Source: Cacajao melanocephalus (lineage: Eukaryota > Chordata > Mammalia > Primates > Pitheciidae). Taken from it: a DNA stretch of 64,000 nucleotides. Made by a program: the position numbers and the translations under genes. Below, piece after piece: positions 9,614 to 20,755 of the stretch; the first letter of the stretch is position 1, and every line of letters starts with the position of its first letter. The DNA lies in NCBI GenBank assembly GCA_963573385.1, contig CAUYLG010066024.1, forward strand, positions 28,926 through 92,925, given 5' to 3'. The notes beneath the pieces are model-generated. The model had not been told where the DNA came from. It saw only the letters and a program-made list of their open reading frames with translations, and made no database searches.

Positions 9614-12600
9614 AGAAGGATTATCGGAAGTAAACTGTGGGCCTAAAACACAGAAATAGATTAGGAAGCACATTGTGAAGAGGACAAGGAATTCTACCGG
9701 CATCACTAGAGAAGGATCCTTCCATTTTGCTCTCCCAGCCCTGCCCCTCCCTTCAGTGTGAGAGCTGTTTCTAGGGCATGATTTGTTTCTTTGATACTGA
9801 AGATTTTTTTGAAGACTTATTTACCACGTTTTTTATATGATTGTTTAGAAAGTGGTTTGGCAATGCAAGAGGCCATTTCTAAGAGCAGTGTGAAAAGGAT
9901 TCTATATCAAACAAGTCCTTTGCACTGCCCCATCTAATCACCTGAGCAGTATTTTGACACGGGTCAGAAAGGGAGACTGGTGAAATGTGAAAGCCAGAAG
10001 GCTGCTTAGAGGTAGGCTATTTCAGCTTCTCCTTTTTCAAGTGGATTTGCTGCTGCTGCTCTCTTTTTCTGTGCATGTGTGTGTTTGAGCTTCAAAGTGG
10101 GGCTTGGCAGGAGCAGTGTGAACCTGTGTATGGTTACAGGCTATCACTAGAAGAAAAAAAATCTTAATCTCTGGTAAGAGAACATACCCTGCCTATTTTT
10201 GGGTATTAAGACTATTCTCATAATAAAAGGAGTTTACATAGCTTTTTGAGAAATATTTTCCAGAAAATTAAGCATCTGTTCTCTCTTATTTCCTTTTTAA
10301 CTTTGCCACTAACTTATGAGCAGTAAAACTGGGAAATCTTATAAAGTATTATGGTCAATAAAATAATTCATGAATATAATATGTCTGGTCTGGGGAAATA
10401 TATTTTTATCCATTACATGGTACATGGAGTGCACTGTAATTTCTTCCAAGTAACTTTTGGAAGATATCAGGCAAAATAATTCAATATGACTAGCAGTTAT
10501 TTTCTGGAGACTGGTGTCGTTTTGACATGGAGTGCCTTGAAAACATATGGTCTTTCATGTCTCTTATCTGTGCTTTCCTTGAAAATGTTTATATTTGCTT
10601 GTGATAAAATGCATTAAGTTTCATAATCCTGAACAACCTTCTGGTACATGACTCACTTTCAAACAGTGCAACTGGGGAAACAGAAGTTTTTACCAAAAAA
10701 AAAATTTCTTAAGTAGCTATGCGTTTTGTACAACACAGGTGCCAATTTAGATATTTTTTTCAAATGTTAAAATTTCCAAACAACTGCTGGGATAAATTAT
10801 GCTTCGCCCTATCCTTTCCCCCAAATAGCTCATATTCTTCAAGAATCCATGTAAGTTTAGCCAGGACTTACCAGCTTACAAAGTCTGTGCTCATTTGACC
10901 TCATGACGTGGTTTCAGCATTCACTGACCCTTGTGATTATGACAGTAAATGTTTTCTATGCATGTGGTAGAATGAGATGGCTCAAGTGAATGGTTTTCCT
11001 TAACACAAGATGAACATAAAACGTTGATTTTCTTCATATTCTGTGATGCATCTACTAGGCATGATTGCTAATGCTTTCTTCCTTTATGTCGAGAATCAGC
11101 AATCTTTCTCCTTAGCTTTTGCGGTTTTTAAAGAAAGGGTGATTTTGGTGGTGTTCATTAACAATGGGAATCCAAAGCAAAATTTTAAGATGTCTAAATG
11201 TACTTTAAAAAAAAATTTAGGTATAATGAAATCAAAATTTAGAAATTGCATCCTAGTTGTTCAGGCTTTATATTTTGATTTGTTAGATGCATTATAATTT
11301 AATAGAACATACACCATCTTTCAAAACCATATATATTTTTACTTTTTCTGCCTTTGTTTCAGTTGATGACAAATTCAGCTTAATATAGTGGTTGGTGTTA
11401 CATTTAGAGTAGTCATAATGTGCTGGTGGAGGACTTTACTGCAAACTAGAATTCTAAGGCCCATTTGGAAGATTGGAAAAATACCTTAGTATATTCAGTG
11501 TTGAAAGTCTGCACTTTTTTTTCCCAAAGCCCCATTAAAATGCTTACATAATGAAATGTTCCAGTAATGTTGAAATGTGTGAATGTATTGGAATTACGTC
11601 TTTTGAAGAGAATATCGGCATCCAAAGAAAAATTTAAAGAGACAATCCCTACCTCCAAAGTTAACACCAATTAAAATATCAGTGTAATTACAATGCCCAG
11701 TCCTTTTATAATGAATGTAGTTTTCTAAAGCACACAATTTTCCAGTACTTTCAGCCAATTTTCAAAGAAAAATTATTTACACTTTATTTGGAATACTAAA
11801 GAAAAGCAAAAACAGCTTGAATACAAGCACATTGGAAATCATTCAAGATTCAAATTGTTAAAATGATTCAATCTGTTCACTGTCTTGGATTTTTTAGAGA
11901 TTACTCACCTGTGGTAAATTGAAAAACCAGGAAACACTGTATTGTAACATTTTTCAGTTGAACCATTAACTACTTTCTGGAGATTTTGTCTCTGAAAAAC
12001 ATGGGCATGACATGCACTCTTTGTTCTATTTGTTTTCAGAGGAAGATAATACCAACAAAGAAGCAATCATCTTAAAGATGTACAAATATTCCCATATGGG
12101 CAACACACGAATTCTCAGGGCTAAGGTGCTTTGAAAGGAATGTTTGACTTTATGGAAGTTACATGGGCATAGGATGGGAGAATCAAGCCAACTGTTATTA
12201 GTGTGATTAAACCATTCTTACACAGGAACTACCTAGAATAGAAACAAGTCATCCAAAACCTGATGGAAGTGAGGTAATGAATATAATAAGCTACAGAAGC
12301 AAGAGAAATCGGGGTGCCTCCAACTGTCTTTGTTTGATTAGCGTATTAAATTTAGAGGGCTGTAACCTGGAAAAAGCATTTAGTAGCATCAATATTTTCA
12401 GATGCTACTCCAAAAAATTTCACAAGTACTTTGTGACCCAGAGTATGAGAGTAATTCTTATTATCCAATTTCATTGTGAACATTTTATTCAAGGAAGAAA
12501 TATTAGAACTTGTGAAAAGTACATGCCATAAATTTGTCAGAGATAATATGCCTCCTTCTTGCAAATTCTTGATATTCTGGATATACTTCTTACTATGATC

Positions 12601-14019
12601 TTAATTGCCTGAAGTCAATTTGGCATGCTTTGTAATAACTCCAAGGGGTCCCTGCTCGTCTTAAATCAATAAAATGTTTTATGTATTGGAGACGTTTCTG
12701 TTTTAGCAGTCAGATCTAGCCAGCAGACCAGATTTCTGAGTCAGATATTGAATGATATTGTTTTGGAACATTGTGGATTGTGAACATTTTTGTGGTGGGA
12801 GGCTAAGAGAATAGAGCTTTGCCTTATGAGGATATATTCTAAAATTAGTCAAAACTCAACTAGTTTAGGTTAAATATTTCAAAATATATTTTCAACTCCT
12901 CAACTTTAAAATTATAAAAATATCGTTGATAAATATCTATTTTTTTTTCTTACTGCAAGCCACTTTTTAGTATACTAAGAGGAAAAGAATTCAGTCCAAA
13001 AGAGCAATCAAAATATCCCTGGGGGGTGGGGAAGTTCTGATGGTTTTATTTTTTGTGTAAATCTGTTCAAGTGTAATCTATGTGTAAAGAAGCTAGAGAC
13101 CAGGCCCTGCAAACTGTGCTGCCCTCTCTTTAACAAGGTTTTGGTCTTAAACTATAACTGAGTTATATAGTTAACTATAACTGAATTATAGTTAAAGACC
13201 AAAACAGATTATATATCTTAATTTAGGGGACATTTGTGGTTTTGTTTTGGAGAAGCTTTATGCCACTGACTCTTGCTTGAAAGAGAAAATTCTGACAAAC
13301 ATAGCAAAATTCAGGTAGATGCTGGCTTCTGTTGAGGAACTAAGTAGAAGGCTAAGGGTTTAAACTATTCTGTGTACAAGAAGCAGCTGAAAGGGGCCCT
13401 TTGTGATTCTCTTGGCTAGTTAGAAATTCTTCAAATTATGTCTTGTTCTTAGGAGGCAACCTCTAGACTCACACTTAATGAGCAGCCTTGAAAAATTGCC
13501 TTCACCTGATGGCTCCATTTTTAGCAGTCATTCTGAAACCTAATACGGGGGAAGGTGATGAACAAAAATCAAGGTCCTCTGTGAAGGCAGCTGAGATTCT
13601 TTTACTCATTCCAAACACACAATTTAAAGGTGTGTAAAAAATCAAAATGTGACATGAACACAATACCTATTGCAGAATCCACATACAGAGATGGTCAGAA
13701 ATTGTCAGACCTAGAAAGTTCTCAGAGCTAGAGGTCTGAAGAAATTGGTCACCTTTTTTCTTATGTGTTAAGTAAATTGAGGAGTGGGGTGATTTAGTGA
13801 CATTCTTGCTAAAGTATATTTATGTGATAAGGTGCAGAAGTTATTTGCTAAATGGCAAATTGAAACCAAAATTTCTGTTTTCCTGTCTAATGATCAATTG
13901 TTTTACCAGAGGGCATTTCTTTCTAATAGGCCCTATAAAAATGCATGCCCATAACCAATATTTTATACCCTGACACATGACATGTCATGAATTTTTAAAT
14001 TAGCAAGCAAAATACTTGT
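9614..14019. other. Long unassigned AT-rich stretch
   Basis: 4.4 kb without a gene or confident repeat. The frames present (at most 84 codons) lack similarity to anything I know. The one notable structure is the hairpin at 13138-13205. Confidence 0.5.
13138..13205. repeat. 68-bp imperfect palindrome
   Basis: Arms of 30 bp (13138-13167 and 13176-13205) match at 27 of 30 positions after reverse complementing, around an 8-nt loop TAGTTAAC. The outermost 11 bp (GTTTTGGTCTT / mirror) are perfect. No target duplication or known MITE end is visible. Confidence 0.85.
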
Positions 14020-14130
14020 GTGACTAACCGTATTTTTAAAGGTTTTTCTCTAGGTTCTGGTAAACATGTGCTGAATGAGCAGGTTTGTTACATAGGTATA
14101 CACGTGCCATGGTGACTAACCACATTTTAA
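14020..14130 (-). mobile_element. 72-bp L1 3'-end stub with target-site duplications
   Basis: 14040-14111 is antisense L1 3' UTR. The plus strand reads GGTTCTGG..AACATGTGC and then GCAGGTTTGTTACATAGGTA, the familiar end of primate L1. It is flanked by GTGACTAACCGTATTTTT (14020-14037) and GTGACTAACCACATTTT (14112-14128). Apart from two substitutions and a T indel these are the same target duplication. It is a severely 5'-truncated, target-primed insertion of the 3' tail only. Confidence 0.88.
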
Positions 14131-15069
14131 CTATCTTTCAACTTTTAATAAGGTTTTCATTATCACTAAGTGAACAATTTTTGCTCTAGCTGGAGTATAG
14201 GCGAAAGCTGTTTATCCGTTGCTTTTATTTATATCTATATGAAGTGCTCATATCATTCTAAGGTACAAGTCACCCCTGAATTAATCATTCCATTCTTACA
14301 AACAGCAAATTCTCTCATTGGCTTCCTTCTTTTTCCAGGTCTGAGGTTACATATCTTGGGGAAGAGAGATTGGAAGTGGATTTCCTTTTTTTTTTTTTTT
14401 TTTTAAGAGACATGTTGAGATATAAACACTTACACCTAGCTTGCCTTACATATTAGCCAACTTTTTTTTTGTCTGAATATCACTGACTTTTGTGAGAGGT
14501 TGAAAATTTTCTTGTAATTACAAATGTTAAATTTACTAATGCCATTAGTCTACTAGATACAGTAGACTAACGTAGTGTAAAATCATTTAACAGAATCCTT
14601 TTAATTTCAGGTAGTACTACACAATACACTATCTCATCCATTCATCTGTCTAGTTATCTATTCATTCTATCACCCATCTGTTCATCCAGTCATGAAGACC
14701 AACCTGACTCAGAAGTCCACTCTATCAAGTGATGTGTCAGGAGGTCAGTAGATACTACTGGAGGAGATAAGTATATCTGTCAGCTACATAGGAACTGAAC
14801 TAAGTAGTCAATATGCCAAGAAGAAGAGGCCACTTGGGTGTTTAAGGGTAGGTAGATTGTGTCTCTGGGTTCCCACTTCTGCATCCAATGACTGTCAGCC
14901 TTTCTTGAATACAGAATCATCAAAAGTGAGTTAATTATCACTAAATTTCCAGTTGTCTTTGAATGGTATGCACATCACATGTTCTCTTTCTATAGTCTTT
15001 TCTTTGGTTATTCCATTCTCACAGCTTCCATGAACATTTACATGTATCTAACTCTCTAGTAACTTAATT
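14131..15069. other. Unassigned DNA with T-runs and a degenerate tetranucleotide tract
   Basis: No gene. There is a T19 run at 14386-14404, a T9 run near 14462, and a degenerate ATCT/ATCC-rich tract at about 14633-14692. Confidence 0.55.
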
Positions 15070-15205
15070 TTTCATTGAGCAGTCACTGTGCGTTACACAA
15101 ATCCCCAGTTGGGCCTCTCAAGGAAAGTAGGATCTACTATTACACTCCTTCTATAGATGTGGAATCTGAGTTCTGATTCTAAACCAATGCTTTTAATTGC
15201 TCTGC
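15070..15205 (-). mobile_element. Possible MIR fragment, antisense
   Basis: ATTGAGCAGTCACTGTGCG followed by GGATCTACTATTACACTCC and ATAGATGTGGAATCTGAG follows the order of an antisense MIR (tail, core, tRNA side). Divergence is high. Confidence 0.45.
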
Positions 15206-15400
15206 TGTTTTGACTTTTAGGAATGACTCTACCTCCTAATGAATTTCTCCACCAGGATATTCAACAGGCAACACAAACTTTCCATGCCCCAAAGCAAGTG
15301 ATAATCTTTCCTGGAAAAATCAGCAACTACTGTAGATTTCACTCACCTCTGTTGGTGAAACCACCATTCTACCCTGGCCTGATATTTCAGTGTCATTGTG

Positions 15401-15575
15401 TTTTGTTTGTTTGTTTTTGATACAGGGTCTCTGTCTAATTTTTTACTTTTTTTTTTTTATAGAGACAGGTCTCAGTATGTTGCTCAGGCTTGTCTCAAAC
15501 ACCTGGCCTCAAGCAGTCCTCCCACCTTGGCCCCCAAAAGGCTGGGATGACAGACAGGAGCCACTGTGCCTGGCC
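15401..15575 (-). mobile_element. AluJ-like SINE with deleted right monomer, antisense
   Basis: Antisense Alu. The start TTTTGATACAGGGTCTCTGTC belongs to the end of the right monomer. The sequence then jumps to the A-rich linker (TAATTTTTTAC, T-run) and continues through the left monomer to CCACTGTGCCTGGCC. Most of the right monomer is missing. Confidence 0.85.
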
Positions 15576-15599
15576 AAAGGGTCATTTTAAAATACCCTG

Positions 15600-15910
15600 T
15601 TTCTTTCTCTATCTCATCTTCAATTTCAGCAAATCACCTGATTCTGTCTCTGCAGTATCTCTGATATGTCTTTTTCTCTCCATTGCTGCTCATGCCTCCC
15701 AAACTCTAGCCCTTTTACCTCTTACTTGAATGATGAATTGGACTCATAGTTGTTTTCCTACTTCTGTTTTTCCGTTCCAGATTATGCTTTTGAAAACACA
15801 TCTTAAATCAGTTACTTAAATCCTCAAAATATTTCAAAGCTTTGTTATTGGCTACCAGATGAAGAACAGATGCTTCCAGCTGGTGTTCAGTATCTTCTGA
15901 TTTTCCTTTA
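15600..15910 (+). mobile_element. L2-like fragment (upstream part)
   Basis: The CT-rich text, with CTTAAATCAGTTACTTAAATCCTCAAAATATTTCAAAG and then a GGCTACCAGATGAAG segment, follows LINE2 3' ORF sequence in sense orientation with heavy divergence. The next L2-like piece starts at 16420. The two may be one element split by about 500 bp of other DNA. Confidence 0.5.
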
Positions 15911-16419
15911 TGGTGGAGGTCAGAAAGCTTAAATACCTGCAGAAATCAGATACCTAACAATTGTTGAAGCAAGATTTATGAAAAATGGTTATCTTTATTA
16001 CAAAATAACTACAGAAACTCAGCCTAGTCATAAAAATAGATGGCAGCTGACATTTCCAGAGGTAATAAGAAGTGTTAGGGACTGTGGCCTTCAACAGAGT
16101 ACATAGTTGGTCCTCCAGGGCTCTACTTTTGCTCAAATTCATTGATTACTGACATGTGGGGTTGCAAACCCAGCATTGCTATCAGAGTTTTAGATTTTTC
16201 AAGAGAAGCCAAACATTTAGAGTTGTATGTGTAATCTCCCAATATTTAAATACTGGTTGCTAACTCACACACTTTCTTTCTCTTGCTCATTTGCTCTTAT
16301 TATAATTAGGAAACTAAATACTGAGCAGGTCAAACAAGTCATCAGTTGGCTGAGTTCAGCTCTGGTCTGACATTTATTCTATTGGTGTTGTCGTACGCGT
16401 CTCTTATTTCCTGTATAGG
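15911..16419. other. Unassigned segment between two L2-like pieces
   Basis: About 500 bp with no gene and no repeat I can name. Its position between an upstream and a downstream L2 segment makes it a candidate insertion, but I see no clear terminal repeats. Confidence 0.4.
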
Positions 16420-16815
16420 CTTTATGCTCTATGCTCCACCTTTCTCCTACCACGACTTTTACGGTCTTGCCTCTTTGCCTTTGTTCTTGTAGTTCTTATC
16501 CCCAGGAAAGCCATCTTTACATCCAGTTTATTGAGAACTTACTTGTCATCACAGTCTACCTCAAATTCTATGTCCTGCATAAAATTCCTCCCAATCCTCT
16601 CTGCCAGGCATCTCATTTCCTTGTACATTTCCCAAGTCATCTCTTTGTGGTCCATTGCTTAACTCTGCCTTGTGCATTTGCTGTTTATACTTTTATGCTC
16701 ATATTTGACTATAAGATACATGAGGCAAGACCATCTCTGAAAACACCACCATCTTTGCAAATAGCATCTAAATATAGGGTGAAACTCAATAAATCTTAGT
16801 TTGAACTTGCCAAGA
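16420..16815 (+). mobile_element. L2 3'-end fragment
   Basis: TATGCTCCACC...TTTGCC...CCAGGAAAGCC is followed by ATTTGACTATAAGATACATGAGGCAAG and ends ACTCAATAAATCTTAGTTTGAA. This is the order of the LINE2 3' UTR and its tail in sense orientation. It is diverged and contains small deletions. Confidence 0.6.
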
Positions 16816-18789
16816 ACTGTGAAGGAAGATTCTCTGGGTTTGAGCATTTTTTTTTTTCCATTTAGAAGCTGTAGTTCATCTGCTTCTTATCAAAAGTAAA
16901 TGGGTTCATCCAGTCGCCTTCTTCCTCCCCAAAGTCCAGATGCCATTGCCACTGTATATGTCAGAACTCACCTTTGTGGCACATATGTGATATGGAATAT
17001 ACTTTTAAGAAGGAAAAACATCAATGTACAGAAGATTTGCTTATTTTTATTCTCATTTAGAGCTCTTTTCATTCCTCTTTCAGATACCATGAAATATTAT
17101 TTAATCTTCAGAGCTGATGTTTTGGACCTGAACTTTCTTTGCTATACCACATTAAGTTCTGAGCTCCTGATCAGATAACAGGCAATCAGGCAGGCTGCCA
17201 CAATAGCAAACAAATGACCACAGAGTACATTGGGAACTTAGTCATGCATATTTGAAAGCACTTAGCCTGAGCACATTTTTACTGCTGAATGATCACTGCT
17301 TTGACATACCTATACTACCATCCTGCTCCTTAAATTTAAATATATCCTGGTAGTCAGTCCCTCAACTTTTAGCTGTAAAAAAAAAAGCCTTTATAGAAAG
17401 TCATGTTTTTGTTCCACTGACTAACCTGGCTGAAGGTTTATAGTTTAAGAAATTTTACTGAAGCCAGGACATGCTTTAAGCTATATTCTAATGAGCAGAT
17501 TTGTAGTTCTGTTTGTGTTCAGCAAAATAAACATCAAGGGACCATTAAAAACATTCAGTGTTAAAATTATCATTAAAAGATTCAAGGATGTTTAAAATAA
17601 AAATATCCATTTCCCAACCACCTAACACATAATCATTAATTTGATTTCTTCTGGTTTCTTTCAGTTTTACATCAAATATGCAAATACTTTTTATCAGTTT
17701 TAAGTATACTTTATGTAAACTGTTGCTAAACTGCTCTTTTACATTTCCCATATTCTAGTAGATTGTTTCATCTTTTAATGGAAAATGATCTATAGATACA
17801 ATGGGACCTAAACATCTATATTTTGAGGTATGCTGTTTTTATAGAAATCAATAAAAATGTAGAACTGTAATTCAACAATAACTATAGGCTCTCCCTACTT
17901 CCTATAAATACAGGCTCTCGCTTCAATAGCATATTGTTTGCTGAAGCTAGAAGTACAGTCCTGAGTCCAGAGTAGGTTCATATAGGAGCTGAGGAAATAT
18001 TGCAAGGCAGATGCTGGCCGCTATACGTCTTCAAACAAGTGTAACTTGTATTTATGAAAAATGTGACTACTCTTTAAAAAAAATAATTGACACTGGTGTC
18101 ATAGTAGCCAGTCATGAGTAACTTATGGTCCAAGAGTTTTCCTTAGGAGGTTTCCTGAGGGAATCCTGGGAATCCCCTAAAGAGGCGAGGCTGGCAGGAC
18201 CATCCTCATTGCTGGTAGCTTTAGTGTACTATATAGTATTGCTGCCCTGTGCATGCAGTTAAGTAGCTTTATGGATTATATGTTTTAATTTGAAAAATTT
18301 ACCCCCACAAAAGGGATAAGTGGCTTTAAAAGATTCCAGGAAAACTAAAGGTTGAAGATGCTACTAACACAAGCCAAGTAAATTTTAACAAAATGCCTTT
18401 GTGTAAATGGCTGGTGATAAGCAGAGTATCATGATTTGTATTTTGATATGATGTTTGTGTTTTTCATTCTCAATAATTTCTTTCTGCATTATTTTTAAAG
18501 CCTGCTCTTATTCCTTAACTTGAATGTGAAGTGGGAAGGAGCAGAATGTCTGCCTTGTGGCCAAGAGCAGTGAGGCTGTGACCAGCAAGCAAGGGAACCT
18601 GAGAGGCTATGTAGATGGGATGAGGCAGCTGCATTAGGGATCTCAGAAACTGACACCTGAAGAAGCCATGTGTTGAGGGGACTTAGTGGAGCCAGTATGG
18701 ATTGATTGTGGCTGGATGCTCATCCCTGCTAACCCCTCTCCTTTGACATTTTATAACTCCCCTCCATCCCCAAATAAGAAACAACAGAA
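16816..18789. other. Unassigned AT-rich DNA
   Basis: No gene or confident repeat. The frames (up to 92 codons on plus at 16900-17178) show no recognisable features. Confidence 0.5.
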
Positions 18790-18956
18790 GCCTGGCATGG
18801 CATGGTGGTGTACACTGTAGTCCTCGCTAACTCAGGAGGCTGAGGCAGTTTTGAGAAGCCCAGAAGGTCAAGACTGCCGTGAGCCATGATCATGCCACTG
18901 TACTCCAGCCTGGTTGATGGAGCAAGACCTTGTCTCCGAAAAAGAAAAAAAGAAAG
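18790..18956 (+). mobile_element. 7SL-derived monomer (FLAM-type)
   Basis: A single monomer, sense. GCCTGGCATGGCATGGTGGTGTACACTGTAGTCC...CTCAGGAGGCTGAGGCAG leads through GTGAGCCATGATCATGCCACTGTACTCCAGCC to a GAAA-rich tail. There is no second monomer. The duplicated ATGGC near the start is a private change. Confidence 0.82.
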
Positions 18957-19260
18957 GGGCAACAGAGGGACAGAGGGAAGAAAGAAGCCCTGGATTGACA
19001 GAGTAGATTGCAACCACCGTGTGGAATAGGGGGCTTAACGGAGAAATGACAGACATTTCTTCTACACCTGAATGTGGCCTGAAAATTGTACCAGCTCCAA
19101 TATACACAGACAGCAGTTTCAGTTTTCTTATCTTCCTATTCCACACCAGTGGTCCCCAAACTTGTTTGCACACTGATATCACCTGAGGAGCTTAAAAAGC
19201 TACCAGAGCCTGTGTCTCATCACTAAAGATGGTCCTTTTAATTGATCTGGAGTGTATGCT

Positions 19261-19303
19261 GAGCTTTGCCTTTTTTTTTTTTTTTTTTTTTTTGAGCTTT
19301 GCC
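19261..19303 (-). mobile_element. Poly(T) insertion with 10-bp target duplication
   Basis: GAGCTTTGCC occurs at 19261-19270 and again at 19294-19303, separated only by 23 T residues (19271-19293). This is the footprint of a retroinsertion consisting of a poly(A) tail alone (antisense), or of a local duplication that captured a T-run. No SINE or LINE body is present. Confidence 0.75.
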
Positions 19304-19324
19304 ATTTTTAAATGATCCCCAGGT

Positions 19325-19528
19325 GCTGTGGTTTCAATGCATGGCCTCTTCAAAATTCAGGTGCTGCCAATGAGGTAGTATTAAGAGGTGGGGGCCTTTA
19401 AAAAGTGATTAGGCCATGAGGGCTACTCCCTCGTGAATGGGATTGGGTACACTTTTAAAGGGGTTTCGCTGAATGAGTTTCTCCTCTCTTGCCACTTCCA
19501 CAATGTGAGGATGCAGCAAGAAAGTCCT
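19325..19528 (+). mobile_element. MLT1-like LTR fragment inside the hAT element
   Basis: GCTGTGGTTTCAATGCATGG...GGTGCTGCCAATGAGG...TTAAGAGGTGGG...GATTAGGCCATGAGGGC...ATGTGAGGATGCAGCAAGAA follows the 5' half of an MLT1-type MaLR LTR in sense orientation. The 3' half of the LTR is absent: the sequence returns directly to the hAT end. That implies a deletion after insertion. Confidence 0.75.
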
Positions 19529-19554
19529 GTGTGCACTATGTTTGGGAATCACTG

Positions 19555-20129
19555 TTCTAGAGTATTTCCAGTCAACATATAAATTACATGGCTTATTTCT
19601 GTGTCTTTCCAAACAAGGCATCTGTCTACTCCTGATGACCAATTCTGAACTAAAAAATTCAAATGCATTTTTGATATTATAACTTACTTTCTATTATGTG
19701 ATAATTGTGCTCCAAAACAAAACGAAAAGCAAAACAACTCTGTTAAAAGATTTTTCCTACAGTCTCATAACCAGTAGCATCTGCAAAACCCAGTCTTGTT
19801 AACACAAGTTGTATTAAATATAAATTGTTTTTGAATTATATATAATTAGGTGTACATAGCTATAAATGTATTATATACATACATACTTATTGGATGGCAA
19901 AATATCTAAATATCTTTCTTTCCTTCATCATATCCTAGATTAGTGTTTTAGGCAGGGTATCTTTTCCCACTATTCCCTGTAAGTAGAAGCTAAGTATAGG
20001 TTAACATAATCTCTTCCATGTCCTAACTAAAACCTTATTTTATTTTAAGCTACACATAGAGCTTAGCAAGAAAACTTGATTATCCTCTTTCTTTAACCAC
20101 TCACCCAGTTCAGTTGATACTATGTTTTA
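19555..20129. other. Unassigned AT-rich DNA
   Basis: Nothing recognisable apart from short AT and ACAT repeats near 19870-19890. Confidence 0.5.
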
Positions 20130-20755
20130 AGGGCACTTCAATCTCCTGCTTCTCCCTATTACCCTAGTTCTGACCAGTGTCTCTTACTCAGATTACAGCA
20201 ATAATTTTCTAACTGGTTTCCCTGCACTCTAACTTGTTCCCTTTTAATCCATTCTTCACACAGCCACTAGAGTGATCTTCATAAAATATGTGTGTGTTCA
20301 TTCCACTTCCTGATCATGCAGAGATTCCCACAGCCCTGGGATGAAATCTAAACTACTTAACCTGCTTTAGAAGTTTCTTCGTGTTTTAACCACTGCCTCT
20401 TCCGGCTAACTTGCCAGCCTACATGTAAGCTTCATTCTTAGGACTTCCCATTTCTAAGAAGCACCAAGCCCTGAGAGTTCTTCCACGAAGTTTGGCTTCC
20501 TCTTTCACAGGGAGACTTTGATTTGGGAATGTTGTTTGTGGATTCTTAAAGTTCAGATTGCTGAAAGTATTGTAGCATAATGCTGCTTCTTTCTCAAAAC
20601 ACAAGCCAGTCTGCAGTCATTTCTCCATTCACTTGCCTGTATGAGGACAGAGGCCTTGCCATGTTTGCACGACATTACTCCTTAGCATCTGACATAGTCC
20701 ACAGCATGCAGGGGATAAAGAAAAGATATTTATTGCATAATTGAGGGAATGACAT
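20130..20755 (+). mobile_element. L2 3' portion, interrupted or diverged in the middle
   Basis: Several LINE2 sense motifs appear in order: TTACAGCAATAATTTTCTAACTGGTTTCCCTGC, AATCCATTCTTCACACAGCC.CTAGAGTGATCTTC, GATGAAATCTAAACTACTTAACC, then the 3' end GAGGACAGAGGCCTTGCC...ATATTTATTGCATAATTGAGGGAATGA. Roughly 20430-20630 does not follow the expected sequence and may be a deletion/insertion patch. Confidence 0.75.

Larger units (their letters stand above)
19147..19554 (+). mobile_element. hAT MER5/MER20-type transposon, interrupted twice
   Basis: It starts CAGTGGTCCCCAAACTTG (19147) and ends TTTGGGAATCACTG (19554), the imperfect terminal inverted repeats typical of short hAT-Charlie elements. 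The following 8 bp, TTCTAGAG, fit the hAT target preference; the left copy (TTCCACAC) is decayed. The body is interrupted by a poly-T insertion (19271-19303) and by an MLT1-like segment (about 19325-19528). After that segment the transposon end resumes at GTGCACTATGTTTGGG. Confidence 0.72.

Noticed and set aside
14362..14412. T19 run as another tail-only retroinsertion
   Set aside because: The flanks share at most a weak AAGAGA-like match that is not adjacent to both sides of the run, so no convincing target duplication.
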